Below are positions 16,724 through 26,197 of a stretch of DNA of 39,533 bases, piece after piece. Within the stretch, counting starts at the first letter, position 1. Every line of letters begins with the position of its first letter. The position numbers were made by a program, and so were the translations under genes. Source of the DNA: Pseudomonadota bacterium (lineage in GTDB: Bacteria > Actinomycetota > Actinomycetes > Actinomycetales > Cellulomonadaceae); assembly GCA_021833345.1 (NCBI GenBank), contig JAKBFW010000006.1:1-39533 (forward strand), read 5' to 3'. Below the pieces are notes generated by a model. The model had not been told where the DNA came from. It searched no databases and worked only from the letters and a program-made list of their open reading frames with translations.

Positions 16724-16729
16724 ACGCTA
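16724..16729 (-). promoter_or_regulatory. -10 element of a likely leaderless promoter for the Ser/Thr kinase gene
   Basis: TAGCGT on the minus strand, then six bases (GAGGAC), then the ATG at 16717. The purine run is too close to the ATG to serve as a Shine-Dalgarno sequence. Confidence 0.45.
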
Positions 16730-16815
16730 GCCGCCCGTCCTGCGGCCCGGCTGGAGCCGCGCGGTCAGCAGACGGGCACGGTAACCTCAAGAAAACCCCA
16801 AGGAGCTGATGACTC

Positions 16816-19089
16816 GTGCCCGCTGACGGCTACGACTTCCTCGTCGTCGCGAACCGACTGCCGATGGACCTCTCGATCGCCGACGACGGCACCCGTTCGT
16901 GGAGCCGTTCTCCCGGAGGCCTCGTCACGGCGCTCGAGCCCGTCATGCAGGAGTCGGCCGGCGCGTGGGTCGGGTGGTCGGGGGCGACGGACGTCGAGCT
17001 CGAGCCGTTCGATGCGGACGGCATGCGCCTGGTCCCGGTCGCCCTGTCCGCGGTCGACGTCGAGGAGTACTACGAGGGGTTCTCGAACGACACCCTGTGG
17101 CCGCTGTACCACGACGTGATCACGCCGCCGACCTTCCACCGGCAGTGGTGGGACGCGTACCGCCGGGTCAACCAGTCCTTCGCCGACGCGGCCGCGGCGA
17201 ACGCGGCCGCGGGCGCCGTCGTCTGGGTCCACGACTACCAGCTCCAGCTCGTCCCGGCGATGCTGCGGTCGGCTCGTCCGGACCTGCGGATCGGGTTCTT
17301 CCTGCACATCCCGTTCCCGGCCGTCGAGATCTTCAGCCAGATGCCGTGGCGGCGCCAGGTCGTCGACGGACTGCTCGGCGCCGACCTGATCGGGTTCCAG
17401 CGCGCCGGTGGCGCCGAGAACTTCGTCCGGTCGGTCCGCCGCCTGACCGACCTGCCCACCCGGGGCCAGGTCGTCACGGTCCCTGAGGTCGGCGCCGTCG
17501 GCGACCTCGAGCCACCCCGCGGCGACGGTGCGGCCCCACGCAGGGCGACCCGGCACGTCCGGGCCGCCGCCTTTCCCATCTCGATCGACTCGAAGAAGTT
17601 CGACGCGCTCGCGCGGACGCCGAGCGTGCAGCAGCGCGCCCGGGAGATCCGCCGCGAGCTGGGCGACCCGGACGTGCTGCTGCTCGGCGTCGACCGCCTC
17701 GACTACACGAAGGGCATCCGCCACCGGATCAAGGCGTTCGGCGAGCTCCTCCGGGACGGTCGGCTCACCGTGCCCGGGACCACGCTCGTGCAGGTCGCGA
17801 GCCCGAGCCGGGAGAACGTCAGCGCCTACCAGCAGCTCCGCGAGGACGTCGAGCTGCTGGTCGGTCGCGTCAACGGCGAGTTCGGTGGGCTCGGGCAGGC
17901 GGCCATCCACTACATGCACCACTCCTACCCGACGGAGGAGATGGCCGCGCTCTACCTCGCGGCCGACGTCATGCTGGTCACGGCGCTGCGCGACGGCATG
18001 AACCTGGTCGCGAAGGAGTACGTCGCCGCGCGGTCGGACGAGCGCGGCGCGCTGGTGCTGAGCGAGTTCACCGGCGCCGCGGACCAGCTCGCCGGCGCGA
18101 TCCTGGTGAACCCGCACGACATCGACGGTCTCAAGGACGCGATCACCTACGCCGCCCACCTGGACCCGCGCGAGTCCCGCAAGCGGATGCGCCGGCTCCG
18201 GCGCAACGTCCTGGAGCACGACGTCGCCCAGTGGTCGTCCGAGTTCCTCGCCGTGCTCGAGGCCGTGCCGTCCCGGGTCACCCCCACCGCGCCGTCTACG
18301 CCCTCGACCTCACCTCTCGGTGCCGCGCTCGCGGGTCTGGCCCAGACGGCGCGCGACGGCGGACCCGTGCTCGTGGCCCTCGACTTCGACGGCGCGCTCG
18401 CACCGCTCCAGGACGACCCCGGGGCCAGTCGCGCGCTGCCGGCCGCCGTGACGGCGCTCGCGCGGCTGGCGACCGTCCCCGGGGTCCGGCTCGCGCTCGT
18501 CTCCGGTCGCGGGGTCGCGGACCTGGCGGACAAGGCCGAGGTGCCCGACGGCACCGTGCTGGTCGGCAGCCATGGCGGCGAGCGTGGTCGCTGGGAGGCG
18601 GGGGCGCTCCAGCGCGACGACCTGACCCTCACCCCGACCGCGACCGCCCTGCTCGCGGAGCTGCGCTCCGGCCTCACCCGGCTGGTCGCGGGCACGACGG
18701 CGCGCGTCGAGACCAAGCCGGCCTCGGTCGTCCTGCACACCCGCGGCTGCGAGCCCGTCGAGGCCGCGCGCCTGACGGCCGCCGCGCTCGCGCTGGGCGA
18801 CCGGCCCGGCGTCGACGCGATGCACGGCAAGGACGTCGTGGAGCTCGCCGTGCTGACCGTGACGAAGGGTGATGCGCTCGCCCGGCTGCGTCATGACCTC
18901 GGCGCGCGGGCGCTGTTCTACGCGGGCGACGACGTCACCGACGAGCGCGCCTTCCGGTCGTTGCACCCGGACGACGTGACCGTGCGGGTCGGTGCGGGCG
19001 AGACGGCAGCCCGGTTCCGCGTCGACGACCCCGACGGCCTGGCAGCCGTGCTGCTCACGCTCGCGGCGGACCTCGAGGGCCCACGCTGA
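16816..19089 (+). CDS. Bifunctional trehalose-6-phosphate synthase/phosphatase (OtsA-OtsB fusion)
   Basis: A 757-residue fusion that makes trehalose in two steps: UDP-glucose plus glucose-6-phosphate to trehalose-6-phosphate, then dephosphorylation. The GT20 half (about 1-480) has '[13 protein letters not shown]', '[11 protein letters not shown]' and '[15 protein letters not shown]'. The HAD phosphatase half (about 510-757) has motif I '[11 protein letters not shown]' (Asp523, Asp525), the mid motif 'LVSGRGV' and '[13 protein letters not shown]'. A Pro/Thr/Ser linker joins them. The GTG at 16816 has AAGGAG 11 bases upstream. Two-gene otsA and otsB are usual in E. coli; the fusion channels the intermediate. 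A TAACCT -10-like box lies at 16782-16787. The MsiK-like ATPase follows downstream. Confidence 0.93.
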   Translation: MPADGYDFLVVANRLPMDLSIADDGTRSWSRSPGGLVTALEPVMQESAGAWVGWSGATDVELEPFDADGMRLVPVALSAVDVEEYYEGFSNDTLWPLYHDVITPPTFHRQWWDAYRRVNQSFADAAAANAAAGAVVWVHDYQLQLVPAMLRSARPDLRIGFFLHIPFPAVEIFSQMPWRRQVVDGLLGADLIGFQRAGGAENFVRSVRRLTDLPTRGQVVTVPEVGAVGDLEPPRGDGAAPRRATRHVRAAAFPISIDSKKFDALARTPSVQQRAREIRRELGDPDVLLLGVDRLDYTKGIRHRIKAFGELLRDGRLTVPGTTLVQVASPSRENVSAYQQLREDVELLVGRVNGEFGGLGQAAIHYMHHSYPTEEMAALYLAADVMLVTALRDGMNLVAKEYVAARSDERGALVLSEFTGAADQLAGAILVNPHDIDGLKDAITYAAHLDPRESRKRMRRLRRNVLEHDVAQWSSEFLAVLEAVPSRVTPTAPSTPSTSPLGAALAGLAQTARDGGPVLVALDFDGALAPLQDDPGASRALPAAVTALARLATVPGVRLALVSGRGVADLADKAEVPDGTVLVGSHGGERGRWEAGALQRDDLTLTPTATALLAELRSGLTRLVAGTTARVETKPASVVLHTRGCEPVEAARLTAAALALGDRPGVDAMHGKDVVELAVLTVTKGDALARLRHDLGARALFYAGDDVTDERAFRSLHPDDVTVRVGAGETAARFRVDDPDGLAAVLLTLAADLEGPR

Positions 19090-19175
19090 GACTCCCAGCC
19101 GCGCGTCACCGCGATGTGGCACCATGGACCTGTCGCACGGGTGCCCCCGATCACCAGGGACGGGTCGCCCGTGTC

Positions 19176-19193
19176 GGTGTCGAGGCCGACACC
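19176..19193. repeat. Perfect 7-4-7 inverted repeat upstream of the MsiK-like gene
   Basis: GGTGTCG-AGGC-CGACACC, 62 bp before the ATG at 19256. It could be an operator or a leader hairpin. I do not recognise a specific regulator for it. The 166-bp gap before the ATPase gene contains nothing else that I can identify. Confidence 0.4.
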
Positions 19194-19255
19194 TGACACT
19201 CCCATTCACGACGGATCGTCCGGCACGTACCTGCCGGTGAAGGGATCTACCTGCC

Positions 19256-20389
<1,134 letters not shown>

Positions 20390-20408
20390 CAGCGCCGCGT
20401 ACGCTCGA

Positions 20409-20446
20409 CGAGGGGCGGGGACGGCGCGAGCCGACCTCGCCCCTCG
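20409..20446 (+). terminator. Hairpin after the MsiK-like gene
   Basis: A 12-bp stem (20409-20420 with 20435-20446) with one G-T pair closes over a 14-base loop that itself holds a GGC/GCC mini-stem. It starts 20 bp past the stop codon of the ATPase gene. Confidence 0.65.
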
Positions 20447-20517
20447 CGGCGTCCCGGCAGCCTCGCCGGCGCGGGTCGAACGACGACGCACCGGTGAGCC
20501 ACCCAGGAAGGACCCGG

Positions 20518-21762
20518 ATGGCCCAGAGCCTCCAGATCACGGCGGCGTCGCTCGACCCCGCGCTCCTCGACCTCCCGTGGGACGTTCCCCTCGAGGAGTG
20601 GCCCGCGAAGGTCCTCGCGGCCCTGCCCCGCGGCATCTCACGGCACATCGTCCGGTTCGTGAAGCTCTCCGGTCGCGTGATCGCGGTCAAGGAGATCGGC
20701 GAGACGGTGGCCTACCGGGAGTACGAGCTCCTGCGGCAGCTCGGCAGGATCGGCGTCCCGAGCGTCGTCCCCGTCGGCGTCATCACCGGGCGCGTGGACC
20801 GCGAGGGCGAGCCCCTCGAGGCCTGCCTGGTCACCGAGCACCTGCAGTTCTCGCTCCCCTACCGCGCGCTCTTCAGCCAGTCGTTGCAGGCCGACACCGC
20901 CACCCGCTTGATCGACGCCCTCGCGGTCCTGCTCGTCCGGCTCCACCTGGTGGGCTTCTACTGGGGCGACGTCTCGCTGTCGAACACGCTGTTCCGGCGC
21001 GACGCCGAGACCTTCGCGGCCTACCTCGTCGACGCCGAGACCGGTGACCTGCACCAGCACCTCTCGCCAGGGCAGCGCAGCTACGACCTCGAGATCGCCC
21101 GGGTGAACATCATCGGCGAGCTGATGGACCTCCAGGCCGGGGAGTTCCTCGAGGAGTCCGCCGACGCGATCGCGATCGGCGAGATGCTCGTCGAGCGCTA
21201 CTGCGATCTGTGGACCGCGCTGACCGACGTCGAGATGTTCGACGCCCACGACCGGTGGCGTGTCGCGGCGCGCATCGACCGCCTGAACGACCTCGGGTTC
21301 GACGTCGGCGAGCTCGACATCACGACCGACGTCGACGGCACGTCGTTGCGCATCCAGCCCAAGGTCGTCGACGCCGGCCACCACTCCCGGCGCCTCATGC
21401 GCCTGACCGGCCTCGACGTCCAGGAGAACCAGGCGCGACGGCTGCTGAACGACCTCGACACCTATGCGGCCGACCAGGACCGCCAGGGCGAGGACGAGGA
21501 GTTCGTGGCGCACGACTGGCTCACCACGGTGTTCGAGCCCGCCGTGCGCGCCGTGCCCCGGGAGTTCCGCGGCAAGCTCGAGCCCGCGCAGGTGTTCCAC
21601 GAGCTCCTCGACCACCGCTGGTACCTCTCGGAGCAGCAGCGCCGTGACGTCCCGATGACCGAGGCCGTCGCGAGCTACGTGTCCACGATCCTCCCCGGTC
21701 GTCCCGACGAGCGGGCCGTGCTCGGGGTGGACACCGAGGCGCTCCCGGTGCTGCTGGACTGA
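20518..21762 (+). CDS. DUF4032 protein with a kinase-like N-terminal half
   Basis: A 414-residue protein. The N-terminal half looks like a protein-kinase or LPS-kinase (InaA-like) fold: a strand with a Lys in 'RVIAVKEIGETVAYREYELL', a catalytic-loop-like 'GDVSLSNTLF' and a metal-site-like 'LVDAETGD'. The C-terminal half is DUF4032, found mostly in actinobacteria. The usual HRD and DFG triads are therefore replaced by variants that keep the Asp and Asn. The substrate is unknown. AGGAAGGA at 20505-20512 precedes the ATG at 20518; the frame extends to 20494 but a start there is less well placed. It follows the MsiK-like gene after a terminator, so is probably separate. Confidence 0.85.
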   Translation: MAQSLQITAASLDPALLDLPWDVPLEEWPAKVLAALPRGISRHIVRFVKLSGRVIAVKEIGETVAYREYELLRQLGRIGVPSVVPVGVITGRVDREGEPLEACLVTEHLQFSLPYRALFSQSLQADTATRLIDALAVLLVRLHLVGFYWGDVSLSNTLFRRDAETFAAYLVDAETGDLHQHLSPGQRSYDLEIARVNIIGELMDLQAGEFLEESADAIAIGEMLVERYCDLWTALTDVEMFDAHDRWRVAARIDRLNDLGFDVGELDITTDVDGTSLRIQPKVVDAGHHSRRLMRLTGLDVQENQARRLLNDLDTYAADQDRQGEDEEFVAHDWLTTVFEPAVRAVPREFRGKLEPAQVFHELLDHRWYLSEQQRRDVPMTEAVASYVSTILPGRPDERAVLGVDTEALPVLLD

Positions 21763-21768
21763 CGGCGA

Positions 21769-21793
21769 TCAGGCCTGACTGGCTCAGGCCTGA
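21769..21793. terminator. Terminator of two identical palindromes between DUF4032 and rlmB
   Basis: TCAGGCCTGA occurs twice, at 21769-21778 and 21784-21793, with CTGGC between. Each copy is itself a palindrome, and together they form a 10-bp stem with a 5-base loop. The second copy includes the rlmB stop codon. It can serve both convergent genes. Confidence 0.65.
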
Positions 21794-22839
21794 CGCCGCC
21801 GCGCGACCTCGTACAACGCGATCCCGGCCGCGACGCCGGCGTTGAGCGACTCGACCGCGGACGCGATCGGGATCGACGCGATCGCGTCGCAGTGCTCCCG
21901 GACCAGGCGCGACAGCCCCTTGCCCTCGGAACCGACGACCAGCACGAGCGGGTCCGTCGCGAACGGCAGGTCCGCGATCGGCACGTCCCCACCGCCGTCC
22001 AGGCCGACGACGTAGCAGCCGGCCGACCGGTACGCGTCGAGCGTCCGGACGAGGTTGGTGACCCGCGCCACCGGGACCCGCGCCGCGGCACCCGCGGAGA
22101 CCTTCCACGCCGCCGCGGTCACCCCGGCGGCCCGGCGCTCGGGGACGATCACGCCATGGGCACCGAACGCCCCCGCGGAACGGAGCACGGCCCCCAGGTT
22201 GCGCGGGTCGGTCACCCCGTCGAGCGCCACGACCAGCGGCGCCGTCCCGGACGACTCGGCCAGGTCGAGGAGGTCCTCGGAGTCTGCGTAGGCGTACGGG
22301 GGCACCTGGATCGCGACGCCCTGGTGGACCGCTCCGTCGGTGAGACGGTCGAGCTCGGGCTTGGTCATCTCGAGCAGCGGGTAGCCGCGCTCGGTGACGG
22401 CCGCGAGGATCTCGCGCGTGCGGTCGTCGGACTCGAGCCGGCTCGCCAGGTACACGGTTGCGACCGGGATACCTGCGCGCAGCGCCTCGACGACCGAGTT
22501 GCGACCGGTCACGATCTCGTGGGTCGCGCTGACACCCTTGCCGTTCTTCGACCCGCCGGCACCGCGCGACGCGCGACCGGGGACGGCCCGCGACGGGCCC
22601 GCCGCGCCGGTCCATGTGGCGCCGGTCCGGGTGGTCCCGGTCCGTGAGGTCCCGGTCTGCGCAGCGCGCTCGGCCGCGGCCTGCCGCTTGGCGGCCGGAT
22701 GGTACGGGCGCTCGATGGCCTTCGGGGTCGGCCCGCGACCCTCGAGCGCCTGCCGACCCTGTCCGCCGGAGCCGACCTTGGCGCCCTTCTTCGACCCGGG
22801 TTTGCGGGTCGCCCCGCGGCGTTGGGAGTTGCCGGCCAT
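21784..22839 (-). CDS. rlmB: 23S rRNA 2'-O-methyltransferase of the TrmH/SpoU family
   Basis: A 351-residue SpoU-family methyltransferase. Residues 105-345 have the substrate-binding and SPOUT knot domains: 'VALDGVTDPRNLGAVLRSAGAFGAHGVIVP' (motif 1), 'LVLVVGSEGKGLSRLV' (motif 2) and 'ASIPIASAVESLNAGVAAGIALYE' (motif 3). RlmB methylates G2251 in 23S rRNA in E. coli. The first 100 residues form a basic, low-complexity extension typical of actinobacterial members, with a five-residue repeat (QTGTS, RTGTT, RTGAT, WTGAA). It overlaps the cysS stop by one base (TGATG), so the two are coupled, as in M. tuberculosis Rv3580c-Rv3579c. Confidence 0.92.
   Translation of the reverse strand: MAGNSQRRGATRKPGSKKGAKVGSGGQGRQALEGRGPTPKAIERPYHPAAKRQAAAERAAQTGTSRTGTTRTGATWTGAAGPSRAVPGRASRGAGGSKNGKGVSATHEIVTGRNSVVEALRAGIPVATVYLASRLESDDRTREILAAVTERGYPLLEMTKPELDRLTDGAVHQGVAIQVPPYAYADSEDLLDLAESSGTAPLVVALDGVTDPRNLGAVLRSAGAFGAHGVIVPERRAAGVTAAAWKVSAGAAARVPVARVTNLVRTLDAYRSAGCYVVGLDGGGDVPIADLPFATDPLVLVVGSEGKGLSRLVREHCDAIASIPIASAVESLNAGVAAGIALYEVARRRQA
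22604..22663 (-). repeat. 15-bp tandem repeat, four copies, inside rlmB
   Basis: Four 15-bp units (22604-22618, 22619-22633, 22634-22648, 22649-22663) share the core CCGGTC and code for five-residue repeats in the disordered N-terminal extension of the methyltransferase. The unit length is a multiple of three, so copy changes would keep the frame. Confidence 0.75.
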
Positions 22840-24302
22840 CAGTCCTCGTCCTTCGTCAGGGTCGGTGCAGCCACGGCTGCGAGCGACCATCGTGCGCCTG
22901 TGGGCGAGTCCTCGACGAGGATGCCTGCTGCGGCCAGCCGGTCGCGGATCGCGTCCGAGGTCGCGAAGTCGCGTGCCGCCCGTGCCGCGGCGCGAGCCTC
23001 GAGCTCGGCCGCGACCACCGTGCCGAGCGCCTCGGCACAACGGAGGTCGTCGCCGCGCGTCGCCCACTGCGTGCTCCCCGGGTCGAGACCCAGCACGTCG
23101 AGCATGGCCCGCAGCAGGACGAGGTGCCGACGGACGTCGACGAGCTCACCGTCCGCGAGCGCCGAGTTGCCGGCCCGCAGATGCTCGTGGACCGCGGCGA
23201 GAGCGACCGAGACGTTGAGGTCGTCGTCCATCGCCGCCGTGAACTCGGCTGGCAGCGGCACCGCGGCCACCTCGGCGTCCGAGACCGGCCCGAGGCGCTC
23301 GGTCGCACGCTCGACGAAACCGGCGAGCCGCTCCCAGATGACCTCGGCCTCGGTCAGCGTGTCCTCGGACCACTCGACCATCGACCGGTAGTGCACCGAG
23401 GCCAGCACGTAGCGCAGCGCGGCCGCCCGCGAGTGCGCAAGCACCTCGGCGACCAGCAGGCCGTTGCCGAGCGACTTGCTCATCTTGGTGCCGCCCTGGG
23501 TCACCCACGCGCTGTGCAGCCAGTAGCGCGCGAAGCCGAACCCCGCCGCGCGGGACTGCGCCTGCTCGTTCTCGTGGTGCGGGAACCGGAGGTCGAGTCC
23601 ACCCCCGTGGATGTCGAACGTGTCACCGAGGTAGCGCTGCGCCATCGCGGAGCACTCCAGGTGCCACCCGGGGCGGCCGCGACCGAACGGCGTCGGCCAG
23701 GCCGCGGTCGCGGGCTCCCCCTGCTTCGGCGCCTTCCAGAGCGCGAAGTCCCGCGGGTCGCGCTTGTCGACACCCGTGCCGTCCTCGTTGACGCCGTCGT
23801 GGGCGGGGGCGAGGTCCTCGAGCCGCTGGTTGGTCAGCGAGCCGTACGCGGGGTACGAGCGCACGTCGAAGTAGACGTTGCCCTCCCCGGCGACGTACGC
23901 GTGACCGGACGCCAGCAGCCGCTCGACCAGCTCGACCATGTCGGTGACGTGACCGGTGGCGCGCGGAGCGTACGCGGACGGGAGCACCCCGACCGCGTCG
24001 TACGCGGCCTCGAACTCCCGCTCGTGACGCAGGGCCCACGCCCACCACGGCTGCGCGGCCGCGGCGGACTTCGCGAGCACCTTGTCGTCGATGTCCGTGA
24101 CGTTCCGGATCAGCGTCACGTCGTACCCGCTGCGCGTGAGCCAGCGGGACAGGACGTCGAACGCGACCGCGGGCCGCAGGTGACCGACGTGCGGCGAGGA
24201 CTGGACCGTCGCGCCGCAGACGTAGACGCCCACCCGACCCGGGACGAGCGGGACGAAGTCCCGGACCTCACGTGCGGCGGTGTCGTACAGGCGCAGGCTC
24301 AC
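22839..24302 (-). CDS. cysS: Cysteinyl-tRNA synthetase
   Basis: A 487-residue class I synthetase that charges tRNA-Cys. The zinc ligand Cys29 in 'YVCGATV', the HIGH-type motif 'PHVGH' (37-41) and the 'KMSKS' motif (273-277) are intact, and the C-terminal anticodon-binding region is complete. The protein is free-standing CysS and not MshC, which has a shorter layout. The GTG at 24302 sits six bases after TAGCCT with no ribosome site, so it has its own leaderless promoter. In M. tuberculosis cysS follows ispF directly; here TetR, LysR and EamA genes lie between. Confidence 0.95.
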   Translation of the reverse strand: MSLRLYDTAAREVRDFVPLVPGRVGVYVCGATVQSSPHVGHLRPAVAFDVLSRWLTRSGYDVTLIRNVTDIDDKVLAKSAAAAQPWWAWALRHEREFEAAYDAVGVLPSAYAPRATGHVTDMVELVERLLASGHAYVAGEGNVYFDVRSYPAYGSLTNQRLEDLAPAHDGVNEDGTGVDKRDPRDFALWKAPKQGEPATAAWPTPFGRGRPGWHLECSAMAQRYLGDTFDIHGGGLDLRFPHHENEQAQSRAAGFGFARYWLHSAWVTQGGTKMSKSLGNGLLVAEVLAHSRAAALRYVLASVHYRSMVEWSEDTLTEAEVIWERLAGFVERATERLGPVSDAEVAAVPLPAEFTAAMDDDLNVSVALAAVHEHLRAGNSALADGELVDVRRHLVLLRAMLDVLGLDPGSTQWATRGDDLRCAEALGTVVAAELEARAAARAARDFATSDAIRDRLAAAGILVEDSPTGARWSLAAVAAPTLTKDED

Positions 24303-24308
24303 GCACCA

Positions 24309-24314
24309 AGGCTA
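24309..24314 (-). promoter_or_regulatory. -10 element of a likely leaderless promoter for cysS
   Basis: TAGCCT on the minus strand, six bases before the GTG at 24302. It lies in the 71-bp gap after the TetR gene. The -35 region is weak. Confidence 0.5.
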
Positions 24315-24373
24315 CCGGCGCGGGCTCGTCGGGCCGACCTGCACCGGTCCGGGACGCCGCCGGCGCGGGCCAG

Positions 24374-24970
24374 TCACACGGGCCGCGTCAGTCCCGCGAG
24401 GTAGCGCGCGTACCCGTGAAGCCCGCCGCGCGCGGCCTCGTCGTCGCCGTCGACGAGCCAGGCGAGCGAATAGCCGTCGACCACCGCGATCATGCTGCGG
24501 CACAGCGGTCCCAGCGGGACGGTCCACTCGACCTGGGACACGTCGGCGATCCGGGTGAGAAACAGCTCGCCCGTGGCCCGGCTGTGCGCGTACTGGGTCT
24601 GGACGATGTCCGTGAGATCGTCGTCGCGCAGCCCGGCGACCGTCAGCTCGTGGCTCAGGATGCGTGCGTCGCGGTTCTCGCGCATGCTCCGCCACAAGGT
24701 CTCGACCGCGAGGGTGAGCGCGTCGACGATCGTGGCATCGTCCGGCAACGCGTCGATCACCTGGGCCGACGCGTCACCCGGCACCTTCTGCGCAAGGGCG
24801 CGCAGCAGCTCCGACTTGTCCTCGAAGCAGTAGTGCACGACGCCCAGCGAGACACCCGCCTGCGTGGCCACCGCACGCACCGTCGCCGCGTCGATCCCGT
24901 GCGTGCGCGCCACGGTGAGCGCGGCACCCACGAGCTGCTGGCGTCGGTCCGCGACCGGCATACGGTTCAT
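24374..24970 (-). CDS. TetR-family transcriptional regulator
   Basis: A 198-residue regulator with an N-terminal TetR helix-turn-helix ('TVRAVATQAGVSLGVVHYCFEDKSELLRAL', about 28-58) and a helical ligand domain resembling BetI-like members. The ATG at 24970 was chosen because a GGGGGGAA lies eight bases upstream, and it gives the usual short lead-in before the first helix; the frame is open to 25057. A neighbouring target is not evident. A 16-bp palindrome lies 212 bp upstream at 25182. It shares the strand with lysR upstream and cysS downstream but is probably a separate transcription unit. Confidence 0.9.
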   Translation of the reverse strand: MNRMPVADRRQQLVGAALTVARTHGIDAATVRAVATQAGVSLGVVHYCFEDKSELLRALAQKVPGDASAQVIDALPDDATIVDALTLAVETLWRSMRENRDARILSHELTVAGLRDDDLTDIVQTQYAHSRATGELFLTRIADVSQVEWTVPLGPLCRSMIAVVDGYSLAWLVDGDDEAARGGLHGYARYLAGLTRPV

Positions 24971-25181
24971 GATTCCCCCCGGACTGGAGCACGAGGTCGG
25001 CACCGCCCCCCGGACACGCTCGAGGACCATCCCAACGTGTGCATCCTCCCTCGTCAAGTGCCACGTCCGTGCCCGGGTCGAGCGCCCGCCGGGCCGGGTG
25101 CGTGGGTGAGCGGGCGTCGCGGCACCGGGTGGCGGGGCCGGATCGCCGACGGCGCTCCGCGCGGATGATCAGTCACGCGCG

Positions 25182-25197
25182 CGGCACGATCGTGCCG
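25182..25197. repeat. Perfect 16-bp palindrome between the lysR and tetR genes
   Basis: CGGCACGATCGTGCCG is a gap-free palindrome, 13 bp past the lysR stop and 212 bp before the tetR ATG. With no loop it is an imperfect terminator; the size and symmetry suit a TetR-type operator. Confidence 0.45.
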
Positions 25198-25210
25198 ATC
25201 CGTTGGGAGG

Positions 25211-26125
25211 TCAGCCCGCGACGTCGCTCGCGTGGCGACGGAGCGTCTCGAGCACGACCCGCACGACGAGCCGCTCCGCCCGGTCGGGCCGGACGAGCGC
25301 GTCGATCTGCCGTCCGGCCCGGACCCCGACGAGGGGCACGAGCCGGAACCGCGTGCCGCCGCGGTCGTCCGCGGTGAACCGCGGGAGGAGCGAGATGCCG
25401 TGCCCCGCAGCCACCAGCGCCTCGGCGACGTGGAAGTCGTTGATGCGGTGCCGCACCCGGGGGACCGCTCCGGACCCTGCGGTGACCGCCTCGAGCACCG
25501 CCGCCACCGGGAAGCCCGCGCGGACGGTGATCCACTCCTCGTCGGCCAGGTCCAGCGGGGTCACCGAGGTCCGGTCCGCGAGGCGATGCTCAGGCGGCAG
25601 CGCGACGTCGAGCGGCTCGCGGAGCAGCGGGACGACCCGGACGCGGCCGTCGTCGGCCCCCGCCCACTCCTGATCGCGGTCGGCCCGGTGCGCGATGACG
25701 ACGTCGAACTCGCTCGTCAGGTGGACGAACTCGTCCTGCGCGACGTCCTCGTCGCTGCACTCGACGACGATCCCCGGACGGCACGCGAGCCGGGTGAGGA
25801 GGCCCGGGAGGAACATCTGCGCCGCGCTCTGGAACGCGGCGACCCGCACGATGCCCGTCGGCTGGTCGAGGAAGGTCCCGACCGCGGCTCCTGCCCGCTC
25901 GAGCGCAATCGCGACACCGACCGCCTCCCGCGCGAGGGCGTCACCGGCGGGGGTCAGTCGCAGCCCACGTCCGACCCGTTCGGTGAGCGGCACCCCGACG
26001 TCGCGCTGCAGCGCCTTGAGCTGTTGTGAGACCGCTGACGGCGTGCAGTGCAGCGCCTCGGCCGCGGAGGTCACGCTGCCCCGATCACCGACGACGCGCA
26101 GCGCCTCGAGCTGGTGGACGTCCAT
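25211..26125 (-). CDS. LysR-family transcriptional regulator
   Basis: A 304-residue regulator. The N-terminal winged helix-turn-helix ('SVTSAAEALHCTPSAVSQQLKAL', about 17-39) is followed by a linker helix and a two-lobe effector domain of the periplasmic-binding type. It diverges from the EamA transporter 72 bp away, the classic arrangement for a LysR regulator controlling a transporter. The ATG at 26125 is six bases after TAGCAT, and a 15-bp inverted repeat covers that box and touches the ATG. The effector is unknown. Confidence 0.93.
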   Translation of the reverse strand: MDVHQLEALRVVGDRGSVTSAAEALHCTPSAVSQQLKALQRDVGVPLTERVGRGLRLTPAGDALAREAVGVAIALERAGAAVGTFLDQPTGIVRVAAFQSAAQMFLPGLLTRLACRPGIVVECSDEDVAQDEFVHLTSEFDVVIAHRADRDQEWAGADDGRVRVVPLLREPLDVALPPEHRLADRTSVTPLDLADEEWITVRAGFPVAAVLEAVTAGSGAVPRVRHRINDFHVAEALVAAGHGISLLPRFTADDRGGTRFRLVPLVGVRAGRQIDALVRPDRAERLVVRVVLETLRRHASDVAG

Positions 26126-26139
26126 GTAGCGATGCTACA
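26125..26139. promoter_or_regulatory. Inverted repeat covering the lysR -10 and start codon
   Basis: TGTAGC-GAT-GCTACA is a perfect inverted repeat with a 3-bp spacer. On the minus strand the TAGCAT -10 (26132-26137) lies inside it, followed by six bases and the lysR ATG. Binding there would repress lysR directly. It also contains a T-N11-A pair as in LysR boxes. Confidence 0.5.
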
Positions 26140-26185
26140 GAGATGGTTCATGACAATTCGATGGTGCTCACGTGTCGCCATCGGT

Positions 26186-26191
26186 GACGAT
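26186..26191 (+). promoter_or_regulatory. Possible -10 of the EamA gene
   Basis: GACGAT lies six bases before the ATG at 26198, and no Shine-Dalgarno sequence is visible. It lacks the first consensus T, so this is weak. Confidence 0.3.
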
Positions 26192-26197
26192 CGCTCC

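Noticed and set aside
15377-18219. Long antisense frames over the kinase and otsAB (580 aa plus, 484 aa minus)
   Set aside because: Both are shadows of well-defined genes and lack domains.
25065-25181. Possible small gene between tetR and lysR
   Set aside because: The frames through this stretch have no ribosome site and no conserved-looking product; only the palindrome stands out.
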